A stretch of 64,000 bases of DNA from Pseudomonas sp. B21-023 (GCF_024749165.1 NZ_CP087190.1:2577501-2641500), one strand, 5' to 3'. Counted from the stretch's first letter, positions 1-9,403 are shown. Made by a program: numbers and translations. Notes: generated by a model not told the origin, from the sequence alone.

Positions 1-1577
1 GCGTGCTCAATCACCTGGTGGCGGCAGCGGGCGTCAGTGCCGGTGCGGTGTATCTGTACGACGACAACAGCCGGTTGCGCCTGGCCGCCGCCAGTCGCGG
101 CCATGACTACCCCGAGGAACTGACGCTACCTGAAGGCGAGCGGCAGGACCTGGCCAGCGCGGTGACCCAAGCCCTCGCATGGCAAGGGCGCAGCCTGGCG
201 GTGGTGCTCAATGACCGCGGCCAGGCGCTGCTCGGCATCCTGGTGCTGCAACTCGCCGATGCGAACGCGGCCGTGGGCCAACCGTTCCAGCGCTTTGTCG
301 AGGAACTGTCCGGTGCAGCCGCCGTGGCCATCGAGACCCGTCAGCTGGTCGAGGCCCAGCAACGCCTGCTGGACGCCATGATCAAGTTGCTGGCCGACGC
401 CATCGACGCCAAGAGCCCCTATACCGGCGGCCATTGCGAACGGGTGCCGCAACTGGCGCAGATGCTCCTGGACCAGGCCGTGCAGGCTGACAGCGGCCCC
501 TATGCCGACTTCAGCATGAGCGAGGCCGAGCGCTACGAATTCCGCGTGGCCGCCTGGCTGCACGACTGCGGCAAGATCACCAGCCCCGAATACGTGGTGG
601 ACAAGGCGACCAAGCTCGAGACCTTGTACAACCGCATCCACGAGGTGCGCATGCGCTTCGAGGTGCTCTGGCGCGATGCCGAGGTCGCCTACTGGCAAGG
701 TGTGGTCAACGGCGATGATGAAGCGGCGCTGCGGCGCACGCTGGAGGCATGCCGGGCAACCTTGCAGGAGGACTTCGCCTTCGTCGCCAACGCCAACATC
801 GGTGGCGAGTTCATGCAGGAGGCCGACATCGAGCGCCTGCACACTATCGGCCAGCGCCGCTGGCGGCGGCACTTCGACAACCGCCTGGGCATCTCCCGCG
901 ACGAGGCAGCGCGGTTCACCGACACCTCGGCGGCAACCTTGCCAGTGGACGAGCCCCTGCTTGCCGACCGCGATGAGCACCGGGTGCCCTGGGGCGCTCG
1001 TACGCCGCCGGTGGCCAAGGACGACCCGCGCAACCACTGGGGTTTCGACATGCGCCTGCCGGCCCATGCCAGCAACCACGGCGAGCTGTACAACCTGTCG
1101 ATCCGCCGCGGCACGCTCAACGACGAAGAGCGCTTCAAGATCAACGAGCACATCGTGCAGACCATCATCATGCTCAGCGCGCTGCCGTTCCCGCGCCAGC
1201 TCAGGCGCGTGCCGTCAATCGCCGGCAACCATCACGAGAAGCTGGACGGCAGCGGCTACCCGCGCAGGCTTGGCCAGGAGGCGCTGAGCATCCCCGAGCG
1301 GGTGATGGCGATCGCCGACATCTTTGAGGCACTGACCGCGGCGGACCGGCCCTACAAGGCGCCGAAGACCCTGTCCGAGTCGGTGAAGATCCTGGTGTTC
1401 ATGGCGCGGGACAAGCATGTCGACGGGCAGTTGCTGCGCTTGTTCCTGAGTAGCGGGGTGTACCGGCAATATGCCGAGCGCTTCCTGCGCCCCGAGCAGA
1501 TCGACGAACTGGACGTGGCGTACTGGCTGGAGCAGTTGCAGGGTTTCACGCCTGAGCAATCCACCTACACTCCTTGA
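1..1577 (+). CDS. GAF / HD-GYP domain signalling protein (5' end cut by window)
   Basis: The reading frame is open from the window edge, so the true start lies upstream. The visible 524 residues begin inside a GAF-like sensor domain (about 1-115). An HD-GYP-type phosphohydrolase domain follows. It shows HCERV near residue 145, the metal-binding HDCGK near 187 and HHEKLDGSGYP near 411-421, then DIFEALTAADRPYK. HD-GYP proteins hydrolyse the second messenger cyclic di-GMP, and the HD and GYP motifs are both intact, so activity is plausible. About 220 residues separate the HDCGK and GYP motifs, clearly more than in compact HD-GYP proteins, so there is a large insertion. The gene is followed by mgtC 32 bp downstream on the same strand, so the two may be co-transcribed. 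The signal sensed by the GAF domain cannot be told from sequence. Confidence 0.85.
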   Translation, partial: VLNHLVAAAGVSAGAVYLYDDNSRLRLAAASRGHDYPEELTLPEGERQDLASAVTQALAWQGRSLAVVLNDRGQALLGILVLQLADANAAVGQPFQRFVEELSGAAAVAIETRQLVEAQQRLLDAMIKLLADAIDAKSPYTGGHCERVPQLAQMLLDQAVQADSGPYADFSMSEAERYEFRVAAWLHDCGKITSPEYVVDKATKLETLYNRIHEVRMRFEVLWRDAEVAYWQGVVNGDDEAALRRTLEACRATLQEDFAFVANANIGGEFMQEADIERLHTIGQRRWRRHFDNRLGISRDEAARFTDTSAATLPVDEPLLADRDEHRVPWGARTPPVAKDDPRNHWGFDMRLPAHASNHGELYNLSIRRGTLNDEERFKINEHIVQTIIMLSALPFPRQLRRVPSIAGNHHEKLDGSGYPRRLGQEALSIPERVMAIADIFEALTAADRPYKAPKTLSESVKILVFMARDKHVDGQLLRLFLSSGVYRQYAERFLRPEQIDELDVAYWLEQLQGFTPEQSTYTP

Positions 1578-1609
1578 GACCTGTTCGGCGGGATCTCTGG
1601 AGACATCCG

Positions 1610-2140
1610 ATGGAAGCATTCTGGCAAGCCTTTTTGGCGACGTTGCACACCGAATTCGCCGATGTTGCCGACGAGCGCGAGGTCTCGCGGATCCTCATCC
1701 GCCTGGTGATGGCGGCCTTGCTGGGGGCGGTGCTGGGCTTCGAGCGCGAGAGCAAGGGCAAGTCGGCCGGCGTGCGCACGCACATGCTGGTGTCCATGGG
1801 CGCGGCCTTGTTCGTCCTGGCGCCGAGCATGGCCGGGGCGGACGAGCAGGCGTTGAGCCGGGTGATCCAGGGCATCGTCGCCGGTATCGGCTTTCTCGGC
1901 GCGGGCACGATTCTCAAGGGCAACGGCCGTGACACCAGTCACGTCAAGGGCCTGACCACCGCCGCCGGGCTATGGATGACCGCCGCCATCGGCACGGCTG
2001 CAGGGATGGGGCGCGAGGCCACGGCACTGATCAGCACGGTGCTGGCGCTGTTGGTGCTGGCAAGCATGCCGTTGCTGGTGGACAAGGTCGAAGGCGAGCA
2101 TGAGGACAAGCGCGAGGAGGAGGAGGGCAGGAAGCACTGA
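1610..2140 (+). CDS. MgtC/SapB family inner-membrane protein
   Basis: This 176-residue protein has the MgtC/SapB N-terminal membrane domain. Hydrophobic segments lie at about 30-45, 60-78, 88-105, 120-138 and 140-158. Family-typical residues include GFERESKGKSAGVRTH near 43-58, GIGFLGAGTILK near 90-101 and KGLTTAAGLWMTAAIG near 113-128. The tail is highly charged and rich in Glu and Lys. MgtC proteins are linked to growth at low magnesium and to control of membrane energetics; in a soil pseudomonad the exact role is unknown. I chose the ATG at 1610 because GGAG lies just upstream. An in-frame start at 1574 would overlap the preceding gene and lacks such a site. A strong hairpin overlaps the stop codon. 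Confidence 0.85.
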   Translation: MEAFWQAFLATLHTEFADVADEREVSRILIRLVMAALLGAVLGFERESKGKSAGVRTHMLVSMGAALFVLAPSMAGADEQALSRVIQGIVAGIGFLGAGTILKGNGRDTSHVKGLTTAAGLWMTAAIGTAAGMGREATALISTVLALLVLASMPLLVDKVEGEHEDKREEEEGRKH

Positions 2141-2160
2141 GGGGAGCCGAAGCTCCCCTC
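2139..2160. terminator. Hairpin terminator shared by mgtC and crcY
   Basis: A perfect 9-bp stem (GAGGGGAGC / GCTCCCCTC) with a CGAA tetraloop overlaps the mgtC stop codon. Because it is a perfect inverted repeat it can end transcription from both sides: mgtC from the left and the minus-strand small RNA from the right. There is no long T tract on either strand. Confidence 0.7.
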
Positions 2161-2498
2161 ATAAGCGTTGTTGCCTGCTCTTTTCTTATTATTGGAGACT
2201 GGCCTGTTGTTGTTTTTGTCGGCTGTCGTCTCTGCACTGCGGGGCCCCCAACCGGGGCCAAGAGCAAACGTATTTTTTTGAGCGCTGACCTGCGTTCATC
2301 CAACGTGATCCAACCTTGACTGCCGCTACCTCGGAGGTAGTTTTATTGTTCTTGCCAGGTTGCGGGGCCGGAACCCCTGGAATGCACGTCGACTCCAAAA
2401 AAATCTGCTTGCTACGCCTCTGCCGTGTTGTTCTTGTTATGTCAGAGCCGTTTACTGTTGTTTTTATTGGGTATCGCGTTTTTTGTTCTTGTTATGCC
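2139..2498 (-). ncRNA. crcY: Small RNA CrcY (Hfq/Crc-sequestering, CbrAB-controlled)
   Basis: This AT-rich stretch holds no credible gene. Its minus strand carries six separate A-rich motifs of the AAnAAnAA type bound by Hfq with Crc, at about 2479-2495, 2454-2470, 2423-2442, 2340-2356, 2201-2220 and 2177-2196 (for example AACAAGAACAACA and CAAAAACAACAACA). A sigma-54 promoter lies directly upstream and a strong hairpin at the end, giving an RNA of about 360 nt. In P. putida, CrcY lies between the HMG-CoA lyase gene and an mgtC-type gene, exactly as here. CrcY and its paralogue CrcZ titrate Hfq/Crc when preferred carbon sources run out and so relieve catabolite repression. The 5' end is estimated from promoter spacing, and the 3' end is placed at the hairpin. 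Confidence 0.88.
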
Positions 2499-2507
2499 AA
2501 AAGATAT

Positions 2508-2523
2508 AGCAGGTGGCGTGCCA
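2508..2523 (-). promoter_or_regulatory. Sigma-54 (-24/-12) promoter of crcY
   Basis: The minus strand reads TGGCACGCCACCTGCT, matching the RpoN consensus TGGCACG-N4-TTGCW at all but one core base, with the correct GG-to-GC spacing. Transcription would start about 12 nt downstream, near 2498. CrcY and CrcZ promoters are known to be RpoN-dependent and activated by CbrB. Confidence 0.85.
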
Positions 2524-2606
2524 ACTTTTACAAACTCTTTAAAATCAATGGCTTGGTGATTTTGCAGAGTGGATTGGCACGTGAAAATTTGTCGAATTGT
2601 TTCCCT

Positions 2607-2645
2607 GTTACCCGATTTTCTTCTGCACAGCGTGTAGGCGGTAAC
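2607..2645. promoter_or_regulatory. Candidate CbrB upstream activator site
   Basis: GTTACC at 2607-2612 and GGTAAC at 2640-2645 form an inverted pair about 85-135 bp upstream of the crcY -24/-12 promoter. That is the usual distance for an enhancer-binding protein. CbrB is an NtrC-type activator known to use GTTAC-type half sites. Assignment is by position and half-site similarity only. Confidence 0.5.
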
Positions 2646-2678
2646 ACTCCACCCACACCTGTGTGACAACCGTGTGAC

Positions 2679-3578
2679 TCAGCGAATGCCGCGGGCCTTC
2701 GCCACCCGCGATCCGGTGACGCGCCCGAGCACTTCGCTGATACGCAGGCCCGCGGCGATGAGTCGGTCCAGGTCGATGCCCGTGTCGATGCCCAGCCCTT
2801 GCAGCAGGTACACCACATCCTCGCTGGCGACGTTACCGGTGGCGCCCTTGGCGTAGGGGCAGCCGCCCAGGCCGGCCACCGAGCTGTCGAACACGCTGAT
2901 GCCCTCGAGCAGGCTGGCATAGACGTTGGCCAGCGCCTGGCCATAGGTGTCGTGGAAGTGCCCGGCCAGTTGCGCGCGGGGCACCTGAGCCGAGACCACC
3001 TCGAACAGGCGGCGGGTGTCACCGGCGGTGCCGGTGCCGATGGTGTCGCCCAGCGATACTTCATAGCAGCCCATGTCATGCAGGGCCTTGGCCACTGGTG
3101 CCACCTGCTCGGCGCTGATGCGTCCCTCGTAGGGACAGCCGAGCACGCAGGAGACATAACCGCGCACCCGCACACCCTGGCTGCGGGCGGCCTCCATGAT
3201 CGGCTCGAAACGCTTGAGGCTGTCACTGATCGAGCAATTGATGTTGCGCTGGGAGAACGCTTCGGACGCCGCCGCGAACACCGCCACTTCCTTCACCCCG
3301 GCGGCCAGGGCATCCTCGAAACCGCGCAGGTTGGGTGCCAGCGCCGCATAGGTGACCCCCTCGCGCTGACGGATACCGGCGAACACTTCGCCGGAGCCGG
3401 CCATCTGCGGGACCCATTTGGGCGAGACGAAGCTGCCCACTTCTATGTAGGCGAGCCCGGCGTCGGTGAGGTCGTCCACCAGGCGCACCTTGTCGGCGAC
3501 GCTGATGGGCTGGGCTTCGTTCTGCAGGCCGTCGCGCGGGCCGACTTCGACCAGGCGGACATTCTTGGGCAATGACAT
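2679..3578 (-). CDS. mvaB: Hydroxymethylglutaryl-CoA lyase
   Basis: This 299-residue enzyme splits HMG-CoA into acetyl-CoA and acetoacetate, the last step of leucine catabolism. The DRE-TIM family signature is clear: VEVGPRDGLQNE near residues 10-21 with the catalytic Arg-Asp, and SCVLGCPYEG near 138-147. SLGDTIGTGT lies near 173-182, followed by GHFHDTYGQALANV with the metal-ligand histidines near 205. The GLGGCPYAKGATGN loop near 237-250 carries the catalytic cysteine. The ATG at 3578 is preceded by AGGAAG; a longer frame upstream lacks family similarity. It lies 20 bp downstream of liuR, so the two form an operon. The other liu genes (acyl-CoA dehydrogenase, carboxylase subunits) are not in this window. 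Confidence 0.95.
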   Translation of the reverse strand: MSLPKNVRLVEVGPRDGLQNEAQPISVADKVRLVDDLTDAGLAYIEVGSFVSPKWVPQMAGSGEVFAGIRQREGVTYAALAPNLRGFEDALAAGVKEVAVFAAASEAFSQRNINCSISDSLKRFEPIMEAARSQGVRVRGYVSCVLGCPYEGRISAEQVAPVAKALHDMGCYEVSLGDTIGTGTAGDTRRLFEVVSAQVPRAQLAGHFHDTYGQALANVYASLLEGISVFDSSVAGLGGCPYAKGATGNVASEDVVYLLQGLGIDTGIDLDRLIAAGLRISEVLGRVTGSRVAKARGIR

Positions 3579-3598
3579 GGCGGGCTTCCTGTGGCGGA

Positions 3599-4000
3599 TC
3601 AACGGTGGGTGTGCGGCGGGTTCAGGGTGGCGGCCAGGGCCTGCTCGCAACGCTCCTGGGCGGTGTCCAGCTCCAGGTGCATCTGCTGGATGTCGAGCAT
3701 CTGCTGTTCGAGCTGGGCGCGGCGTTCGGCGATCTTCGCCAGCATGCTGGTGAGCTGTTTCTGGTTGCCGCCGGAGGGGTCGTAGAGTTCGATCAGTTCA
3801 CGGCATTCGGCCAGCGAGAAACCGATGCGCTTGCCGCGCAGGATCAGTTTGAGCGTGACCTTGTCGCGGGCCGAGTAGATGCGTTCCAGGCCGCGTCGTT
3901 CAGGGCTGAGCAGACCCTGCTCCTCATAGAAGCGGATGGCGCGGGTGGTGATGTCCAGTTCGCGGGACAGGTCGGAAATGCTGTAGGTCTGGCTGCTCAT
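3599..4000 (-). CDS. liuR: MerR-family regulator of leucine/isovalerate catabolism (LiuR-type)
   Basis: This 133-residue protein has a MerR winged helix-turn-helix: YSISDLSRELDITTRAIRFYEEQGLL at about 6-31, then RIYSARDKVTLKLILRGKRIGFSL. A dimerising coiled coil rich in Gln, Glu and Leu follows at about 78-125. YDPSGGNQKQL at about 73-83 resembles LiuR/GnyR proteins. There are no metal-binding cysteines, which fits the acyl-CoA-responsive subgroup rather than the metal sensors. It is the first gene of a two-gene operon with mvaB. A 16-bp perfect palindrome about 40 bp upstream is a likely operator, so autoregulation is expected. Confidence 0.9.
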   Translation of the reverse strand: MSSQTYSISDLSRELDITTRAIRFYEEQGLLSPERRGLERIYSARDKVTLKLILRGKRIGFSLAECRELIELYDPSGGNQKQLTSMLAKIAERRAQLEQQMLDIQQMHLELDTAQERCEQALAATLNPPHTHR

Positions 4001-4042
4001 GCTTGCGCTCGGGGGAGGGAATGCGAGTAACCTAATGCCAGG

Positions 4043-4058
4043 TTGACGTATACGTCAA
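4043..4058. promoter_or_regulatory. LiuR-type operator palindrome
   Basis: TTGACGTATACGTCAA is a perfect 16-bp palindrome in the liuR promoter region, between the starts and ends of the divergently placed features liuR and pobR. It closely resembles the LiuR operator pattern (TTGACGT-type arms) reported for proteobacterial branched-chain amino acid catabolism. Confidence 0.75.
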
Positions 4059-4083
4059 GCAAGGGCTGCGCTCGCCGGCCCGC

Positions 4084-4968
4084 TCAGGCATTCACGGACT
4101 TGCGGTAGGCCTTGGGCGTCTGCCCGTCGAGCCGTTTGAAGAACCGCGCAAAGTAGGTCGGGTCGCTGAACCCCAGGCTGTCGGACAACTGGCCGATGCT
4201 CATGCGCGTGTAGGCAAGATTGCGCCGTGCTTCGAGCAGCAGGCGCTGGTGGATCACCTGCAACGCCGATTGCCCGGCCAGCGCCCGGCACAGCTGGTTC
4301 AACAGCAGGCTGGTGATGCCCAGGCGCGCGGCGAAATCGTCCACGGCAAGGTGTTCGCGGTAATGCGCCTCGACCAGGCGCAGGTAACGGCCGAGCAACT
4401 GCTGGTCCCGTTCGTCCTGGCTGCGCGCTGGCAAGGCGGCTTGCTGGCGGTTGATCCACACCATCAGCGCGGTGACCAGTGCCTGCAGCATGGGGCCGCG
4501 GGCCGGGGCGCAGCCCTGGTACTCCTGCTGCAGCGTGTCGATCAGGCCGTGCAGGCGCACGCGGTCCTTGCCCAGCGGGTAGCACCGCGCCGCCGCCAGT
4601 ACGCTCAGGGGAGCGCCGAGGCGCTTTTCCAGGTCGACCACCAAGGCCGTGCCGAACGTCAGCACATGCCCCTGGATATCGGCACTGAAGCGAAAGCCAT
4701 GGACAGTCAGCGGCGGCACCACCTGGATCGCCGCCTCGCGAATCACCCGGCGCTCGCCCTCGATCTCCACCTGCACCTCGCCGCGTTGCACATAGAGCAG
4801 CTGGAACAGTTCTGCGTGCCGGTGCGGCTTGATCTCCCAGTGGTGCAGACGGCTGCGTGCCGGGATCGACTCGCAGTGCAGCAGGTCGGTATCCGGCCAG
4901 GCACGGTGCTCGCCATACAGCTGGAACAACGGGATGCCGGGAAGGGGGCTGTGCATGGGGCTGTGCAT
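4084..4968 (-). CDS. pobR: AraC-family activator of pobA
   Basis: This 294-residue protein has an N-terminal cupin-like sensing domain (about 20-150; HWEIKPHRHAELFQLLYVQRGEV with its histidines). A C-terminal AraC/XylS double helix-turn-helix follows (about 195-290). The second helix-turn-helix shows the hallmark LSDSLGFSDPTYFARFFKRLDGQTPKAYR. It is divergent from pobA, the classic arrangement in which an AraC-type PobR (PobC) activates pobA in response to 4-hydroxybenzoate. I placed the start at the ATG at 4968, with AGG about 10 nt upstream. A second in-frame ATG at 4956 results from a 12-bp tandem duplication that encodes MHSP twice, so the exact start is uncertain. Confidence 0.88.
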   Translation of the reverse strand: MHSPMHSPLPGIPLFQLYGEHRAWPDTDLLHCESIPARSRLHHWEIKPHRHAELFQLLYVQRGEVQVEIEGERRVIREAAIQVVPPLTVHGFRFSADIQGHVLTFGTALVVDLEKRLGAPLSVLAAARCYPLGKDRVRLHGLIDTLQQEYQGCAPARGPMLQALVTALMVWINRQQAALPARSQDERDQQLLGRYLRLVEAHYREHLAVDDFAARLGITSLLLNQLCRALAGQSALQVIHQRLLLEARRNLAYTRMSIGQLSDSLGFSDPTYFARFFKRLDGQTPKAYRKSVNA

Positions 4969-4989
4969 GGGGTGGGACCTGTCCGTTAA

Positions 4990-6327
<1,338 letters not shown>

Positions 6328-6335
6328 CGGGCGCG

Positions 6336-6998
6336 TCAGCGGCGCCTGGGGCTTTCCAGCAAGGTGACCATCTCGCGATAACCGCGTAGGCGCGCATGCT
6401 CCAACGCGGTCATGCCGTCCTTGTCGGCAATGAGCGGGTCCGCCCCGGCCGCCAGCAACTGGCGCACGATTTCCACATGCCGCGGGCCGCCATCGCCGAG
6501 GATCACCGCCTCGAGAAGCGCGGTCCAGTGCAGGCGGTTGAGGTGGTTCACATCGACACCGGCCGCGATCAGCAACTGCACGGTGCTCACATGCCCGCGT
6601 TCGGCGGCCGGGATCAGCGCGGTACCACCGTAGCGGTTGGTGCTCTTCAGGTCGGCGCCATGGGCCAGGGTCAGGCGCAGGATGTCGTCCAGCCCCCGTG
6701 CGCCCGCGTACAGGTAGGGGCTGTCGCTGATGTTGTCCTTGGCGTTGACGTCGGCGCCGGCCTCGATCAGTACCTTGGCGGCTTCCACTTCATTGGCGTG
6801 GGTGGCCACCAGCAACGCGGTCTGGCCCTGGTCGTTGCGGGTATCGGCCTGCGCGCCCCGGTCGAGCAGTTGGCGCACGGCAGGGGCATCGCCGCGGCGG
6901 GCGGCATCGAGCAACGCTGTGTTCATGGCGGGGGTCTCGGCGTGGCTGGCAAGGCTGGTGAACAGGGTCAGCAGCAAGGCGGTGAGCGGCAGGCGCAT
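6336..6998 (-). CDS. Exported ankyrin-repeat protein
   Basis: This 220-residue protein starts with a cleavable signal peptide (MRLPLTALLLTLFTSLASHA, then ETPA). Five or six ankyrin repeats follow across about 25-215, with units such as DARRGDAPAVRQLLDRGAQ, GQTALLVATHANEVEAAKVL, GGTALIPAAERGHVSTVQLL and GMTALEHARLRGYREMVTLL. Ankyrin repeats mediate protein-protein contacts, and here they would act in the periplasm. Such proteins in Pseudomonas are often associated with catalase or stress functions, but no partner gene is next to it. The start at 6998 follows AGGAG. It converges with pobA, with 8 bp between stop codons. Specific role unknown. Confidence 0.85.
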   Translation of the reverse strand: MRLPLTALLLTLFTSLASHAETPAMNTALLDAARRGDAPAVRQLLDRGAQADTRNDQGQTALLVATHANEVEAAKVLIEAGADVNAKDNISDSPYLYAGARGLDDILRLTLAHGADLKSTNRYGGTALIPAAERGHVSTVQLLIAAGVDVNHLNRLHWTALLEAVILGDGGPRHVEIVRQLLAAGADPLIADKDGMTALEHARLRGYREMVTLLESPRRR

Positions 6999-7156
6999 GG
7001 TGGTCGGCTCCTGATAGGACGAGGGTCCATGCTAGGGGGCCTGTGTTTGTAGCAGAAGTGAATAATCTGGATGGAGCCCAGTGTATTTGCGCATGTTGCC
7101 GGGTATCGGTGCCCGTGGTAGAAGTCAGGCCTGTCATTCAGAAGTCGAATATCAAG

Positions 7157-8038
7157 ATGTCTGCCAGCGTAAAACCAAATAGGGCCTTGTTCGACCTCGA
7201 CCTGTTGCGCGCCATTGTCGTGGTGGCTGACTGCGGCAGTTTCACCACCGCCGCGGCGCGCCTGCATTCCACGCAGTCGACCATCAGCCAGAAGGTCCGT
7301 CGCCTCGAGGACATGGTCGGCCACCGCCTGCTGGTGCGTGGCAACCGCGATGTGCTGCCCACCGATGCCGGGCAGACCCTGCTCGGTTATGCCCGGCACA
7401 TGCTGGCCCTCAACGACCAGATGCTCGAGGCGTTGGCCGGGGCCATGGTCGGCGTAACCGTGCGCCTGGGCGTGCCGGAGGATTTCGTCGGCGGGCGCAC
7501 CACCAATGCGTTGTCCGCGTTCAGCCGGCAGCACCCCCAGGTCAAGCTGGAAGTCACCAGCGGGCTGTGCCGCGATCTCAGCCAGGCCTATGACAACGGC
7601 GAGCTCGACCTGGTGCTGCTCAAGCAGCGGCGCAACAGCCGCGAGGGCGTGGCCTGCTGGCCGGAGCGCCTGCAATGGATCGACAGCGCGCGCATGCCGT
7701 CCTTCGATCTCGACCCGATTCCCTTGGTGACCTTTCCGCCACGCGGGCTGTACCGCGATGACATGATCAGCGCGATCGAAGGCATGGGCCGGCGCTGGCG
7801 CATCAGTTTCACCAGCTCGAGCCTCAGCGGTATCCAGGCGGCGGTGGCCGACGGCATGGGCATCAGCCTGCTGCCGCCGCGGGCGGCGCTGCTCGAGCAC
7901 CGGGTGCTGGGCATCGAGCAGGGGCTGCCGGAGGTGGACAGCTACGAAATCGTCATCGTGCACCGGCCCACGGCGGATGTGATGGTCAAGGCACTGGCCG
8001 AGGTGTTGACGGAGTTGCTGGCGGTGCAGGCGATCTGA
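7157..8038 (+). CDS. LysR-family transcriptional regulator
   Basis: This 293-residue regulator has an N-terminal winged helix-turn-helix (about 12-70; FDLDLLRAIVVVADCGSFTTAAARLHSTQSTISQKVRRLEDMVGHRLLVR). An effector-binding domain follows to the end (AVADGMGISLLPP near 237 is typical). I placed the start at the ATG at 7157; the frame is open further upstream but that part is not LysR-like. It diverges from the ankyrin gene (158 bp between the two start codons) and converges with the DUF899 gene. No catabolic gene lies directly beside it, so its target cannot be named. Confidence 0.88.
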   Translation: MSASVKPNRALFDLDLLRAIVVVADCGSFTTAAARLHSTQSTISQKVRRLEDMVGHRLLVRGNRDVLPTDAGQTLLGYARHMLALNDQMLEALAGAMVGVTVRLGVPEDFVGGRTTNALSAFSRQHPQVKLEVTSGLCRDLSQAYDNGELDLVLLKQRRNSREGVACWPERLQWIDSARMPSFDLDPIPLVTFPPRGLYRDDMISAIEGMGRRWRISFTSSSLSGIQAAVADGMGISLLPPRAALLEHRVLGIEQGLPEVDSYEIVIVHRPTADVMVKALAEVLTELLAVQAI

Positions 8039-8050
8039 TCCCGCCGGAAC

Positions 8051-8779
8051 TCAATCCTTGCAGCAATGCGGCTTGTCACTGGCACTTTCATAGCGATCAT
8101 GATGCCGCACCCAGTCCATCGTCCCGTCCTCGTTGCGCCCAAGTGGCGCCAGGTCGAGGAAGTTGTACGCGTTGACCAGGATGTCCAGCCCGCGGGCATA
8201 GGTGGAATAGGTGTGGTACAGGCTGCCGTCGCTATCCCGGTAGAACGCGCTGAGCCCGGGCAGTTCCGTTTCGTCGCCGGTGTAGGGTTCGTAGTTGTAC
8301 TGGGCGCTGCCATCGGTGGCGACAGTGACGCCGAAATCCTGGTTGAAGCGGCTGCCGTGCGAGGAGAACCATGGGAAGTGCCAGCCCATGCGTCGGCGGA
8401 ACGCCTGGAACTCGGCAAAGGGCGCCCGCGAAACCGCCACCAGGGAAACATCGTGGTGGGCCAGGTGCAGGTTGGCGCCGTCGAAGTGGTCGGCCAGGAA
8501 CGAGCAGCCCGGGCAGCCTTCGTGCCAGCCGTCGGCGAACATGAAGTGATAGACCAGCAACTGGCTGCGTCCGGCGAACAGCTCGCCCAGGCTTAGCTCG
8601 CCGTCCGGGCCCTGGAAACGGTAGTCCTGTTCCACCGCTACCCAGGGCAGGGCGCGGCGGGCGGCGGCGAGCTCGTCGCGTTGATGGGTGAAGGCTTTCT
8701 CGTGCAGCCAGAGCTGGTGGCGGGCGGCGAGCCACTGGCTGCGGGTTGCCACGGTGTGTTTGGGAGTGGGATGGCTCAT
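8051..8779 (-). CDS. DUF899 family (thioredoxin-fold-like) protein
   Basis: This 242-residue protein belongs to the DUF899 family. EQDYRFQGPDGELSLGELFAGRSQLLVYHFMF (about 50-82) is typical, and GCPGCSFLADHFDGANLHLAHHDVSLVAVSRAP (about 88-120) contains a CPGC pair like a thioredoxin CxxC site. The conserved MGWHFPWFSSHGSRFNQDFGV lies near 131-151. The C-terminus (HHDRYESASDKPHCCKD) has a further CC pair. Family members are described only as thioredoxin-like and of unknown function. ATG at 8779 is preceded by GGAG. It converges with the LysR gene, with 12 bp between stops. Confidence 0.85.
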   Translation of the reverse strand: MSHPTPKHTVATRSQWLAARHQLWLHEKAFTHQRDELAAARRALPWVAVEQDYRFQGPDGELSLGELFAGRSQLLVYHFMFADGWHEGCPGCSFLADHFDGANLHLAHHDVSLVAVSRAPFAEFQAFRRRMGWHFPWFSSHGSRFNQDFGVTVATDGSAQYNYEPYTGDETELPGLSAFYRDSDGSLYHTYSTYARGLDILVNAYNFLDLAPLGRNEDGTMDWVRHHDRYESASDKPHCCKD

Positions 8780-8877
8780 GGGCGTGACTCCACGCTTTGG
8801 GGTTCATCCCGTAGTCGGGTGGCCTTTGGGTAATTCGACAGGTTTTATCCGTTATCGACGAATGGTTGATCCACTGT

Positions 8878-9027
8878 TTGCTCTTGCTCTTGCTCTTGCT
8901 CTTGCTCTTGCTCTTGCTCTTGCTCTTGCTCTTGCTCTTGCTCTTGCTCTTGCTCTTGCTCTTGCTCTTGCTCTTGCTCTTGCTCTTGCTCTTGCTCTTG
9001 CTCTTGCTCTTGCTCTTGCTCTTGCTC
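8878..9027. repeat. 25 perfect tandem copies of TTGCTC
   Basis: A 150-bp uninterrupted hexanucleotide array. Any frame through it gives only a two-residue repeat (Leu-Ala on the plus strand, Arg-Ala on the minus strand), and no promoter or ribosome-binding site supports a gene. It abuts the left arm of a large inverted repeat whose right arm holds the same unit only once, so the array looks like a local expansion. Confidence 0.97.
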
Positions 9028-9323
9028 TGCTTTTGCTTCTAAGCGCGCGATAGTTCAGGCGACACAAATTGCGACTTCAGGAGGCCGAACGCAGGTCTTG
9101 CGGAGGGAGGTGACGGGCATGGATGCCCGTCAAGCGCTGCGCCCCAGGCTGGGGCGTTCAGCGCGGTCCTCCCGGGAGCAAGGCCGGAGTGAGGGGACCC
9201 GGAGCGAAGCGGAGGGCCGGATGAATGGAGCGAAGCGTTTTTTGCCTTCTTTTGCCCGCGTGCAAAAGAAGGTCGCCGTAAAGGCGAAAAGGTGAGTATG
9301 CGTCGACATCGCAAATGAATGCG
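9021..9323. repeat. Left arm of a large inverted repeat
   Basis: About 300 bp that reappears in reverse orientation at 9404-9711, with imperfect identity. Shared blocks include the outer boundary (CTTGCTCTGCTTTTGCTTCT) and the hairpin GACGGGCATGGATGCCCGTC near 9114-9133. Also shared are a CGGAGCGAAGCGGAGG-like block and the inner GGCGAAAAGGTGA followed by GTCGAC. No gene is supported. The sequence style matches dispersed non-coding repeats common in Pseudomonas genomes. Confidence 0.85.
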
Positions 9324-9403
9324 TTTACAACAATAAAAACCGATGCCGATTGACTTTGACTTTGACTTTGATTTTGGATTTTCACAGCGTATGTTTTGAA
9401 AGT

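Noticed and set aside
2316..2666. A 116-codon plus-strand frame between mgtC and mvaB.
   Set aside because: It lies antisense over the crcY RNA, its promoter and activator region, has atypical composition and no family similarity.
8878..9027. CRISPR array.
   Set aside because: The unit is 6 bp with no spacers and there are no cas genes.
8688..9067. Open frames giving (Leu-Ala)n on plus and (Arg-Ala)n on minus across the hexamer array.
   Set aside because: Products of a 6-bp tandem repeat only; the plus frame runs antisense through the start of the DUF899 gene and no translation signal fits.
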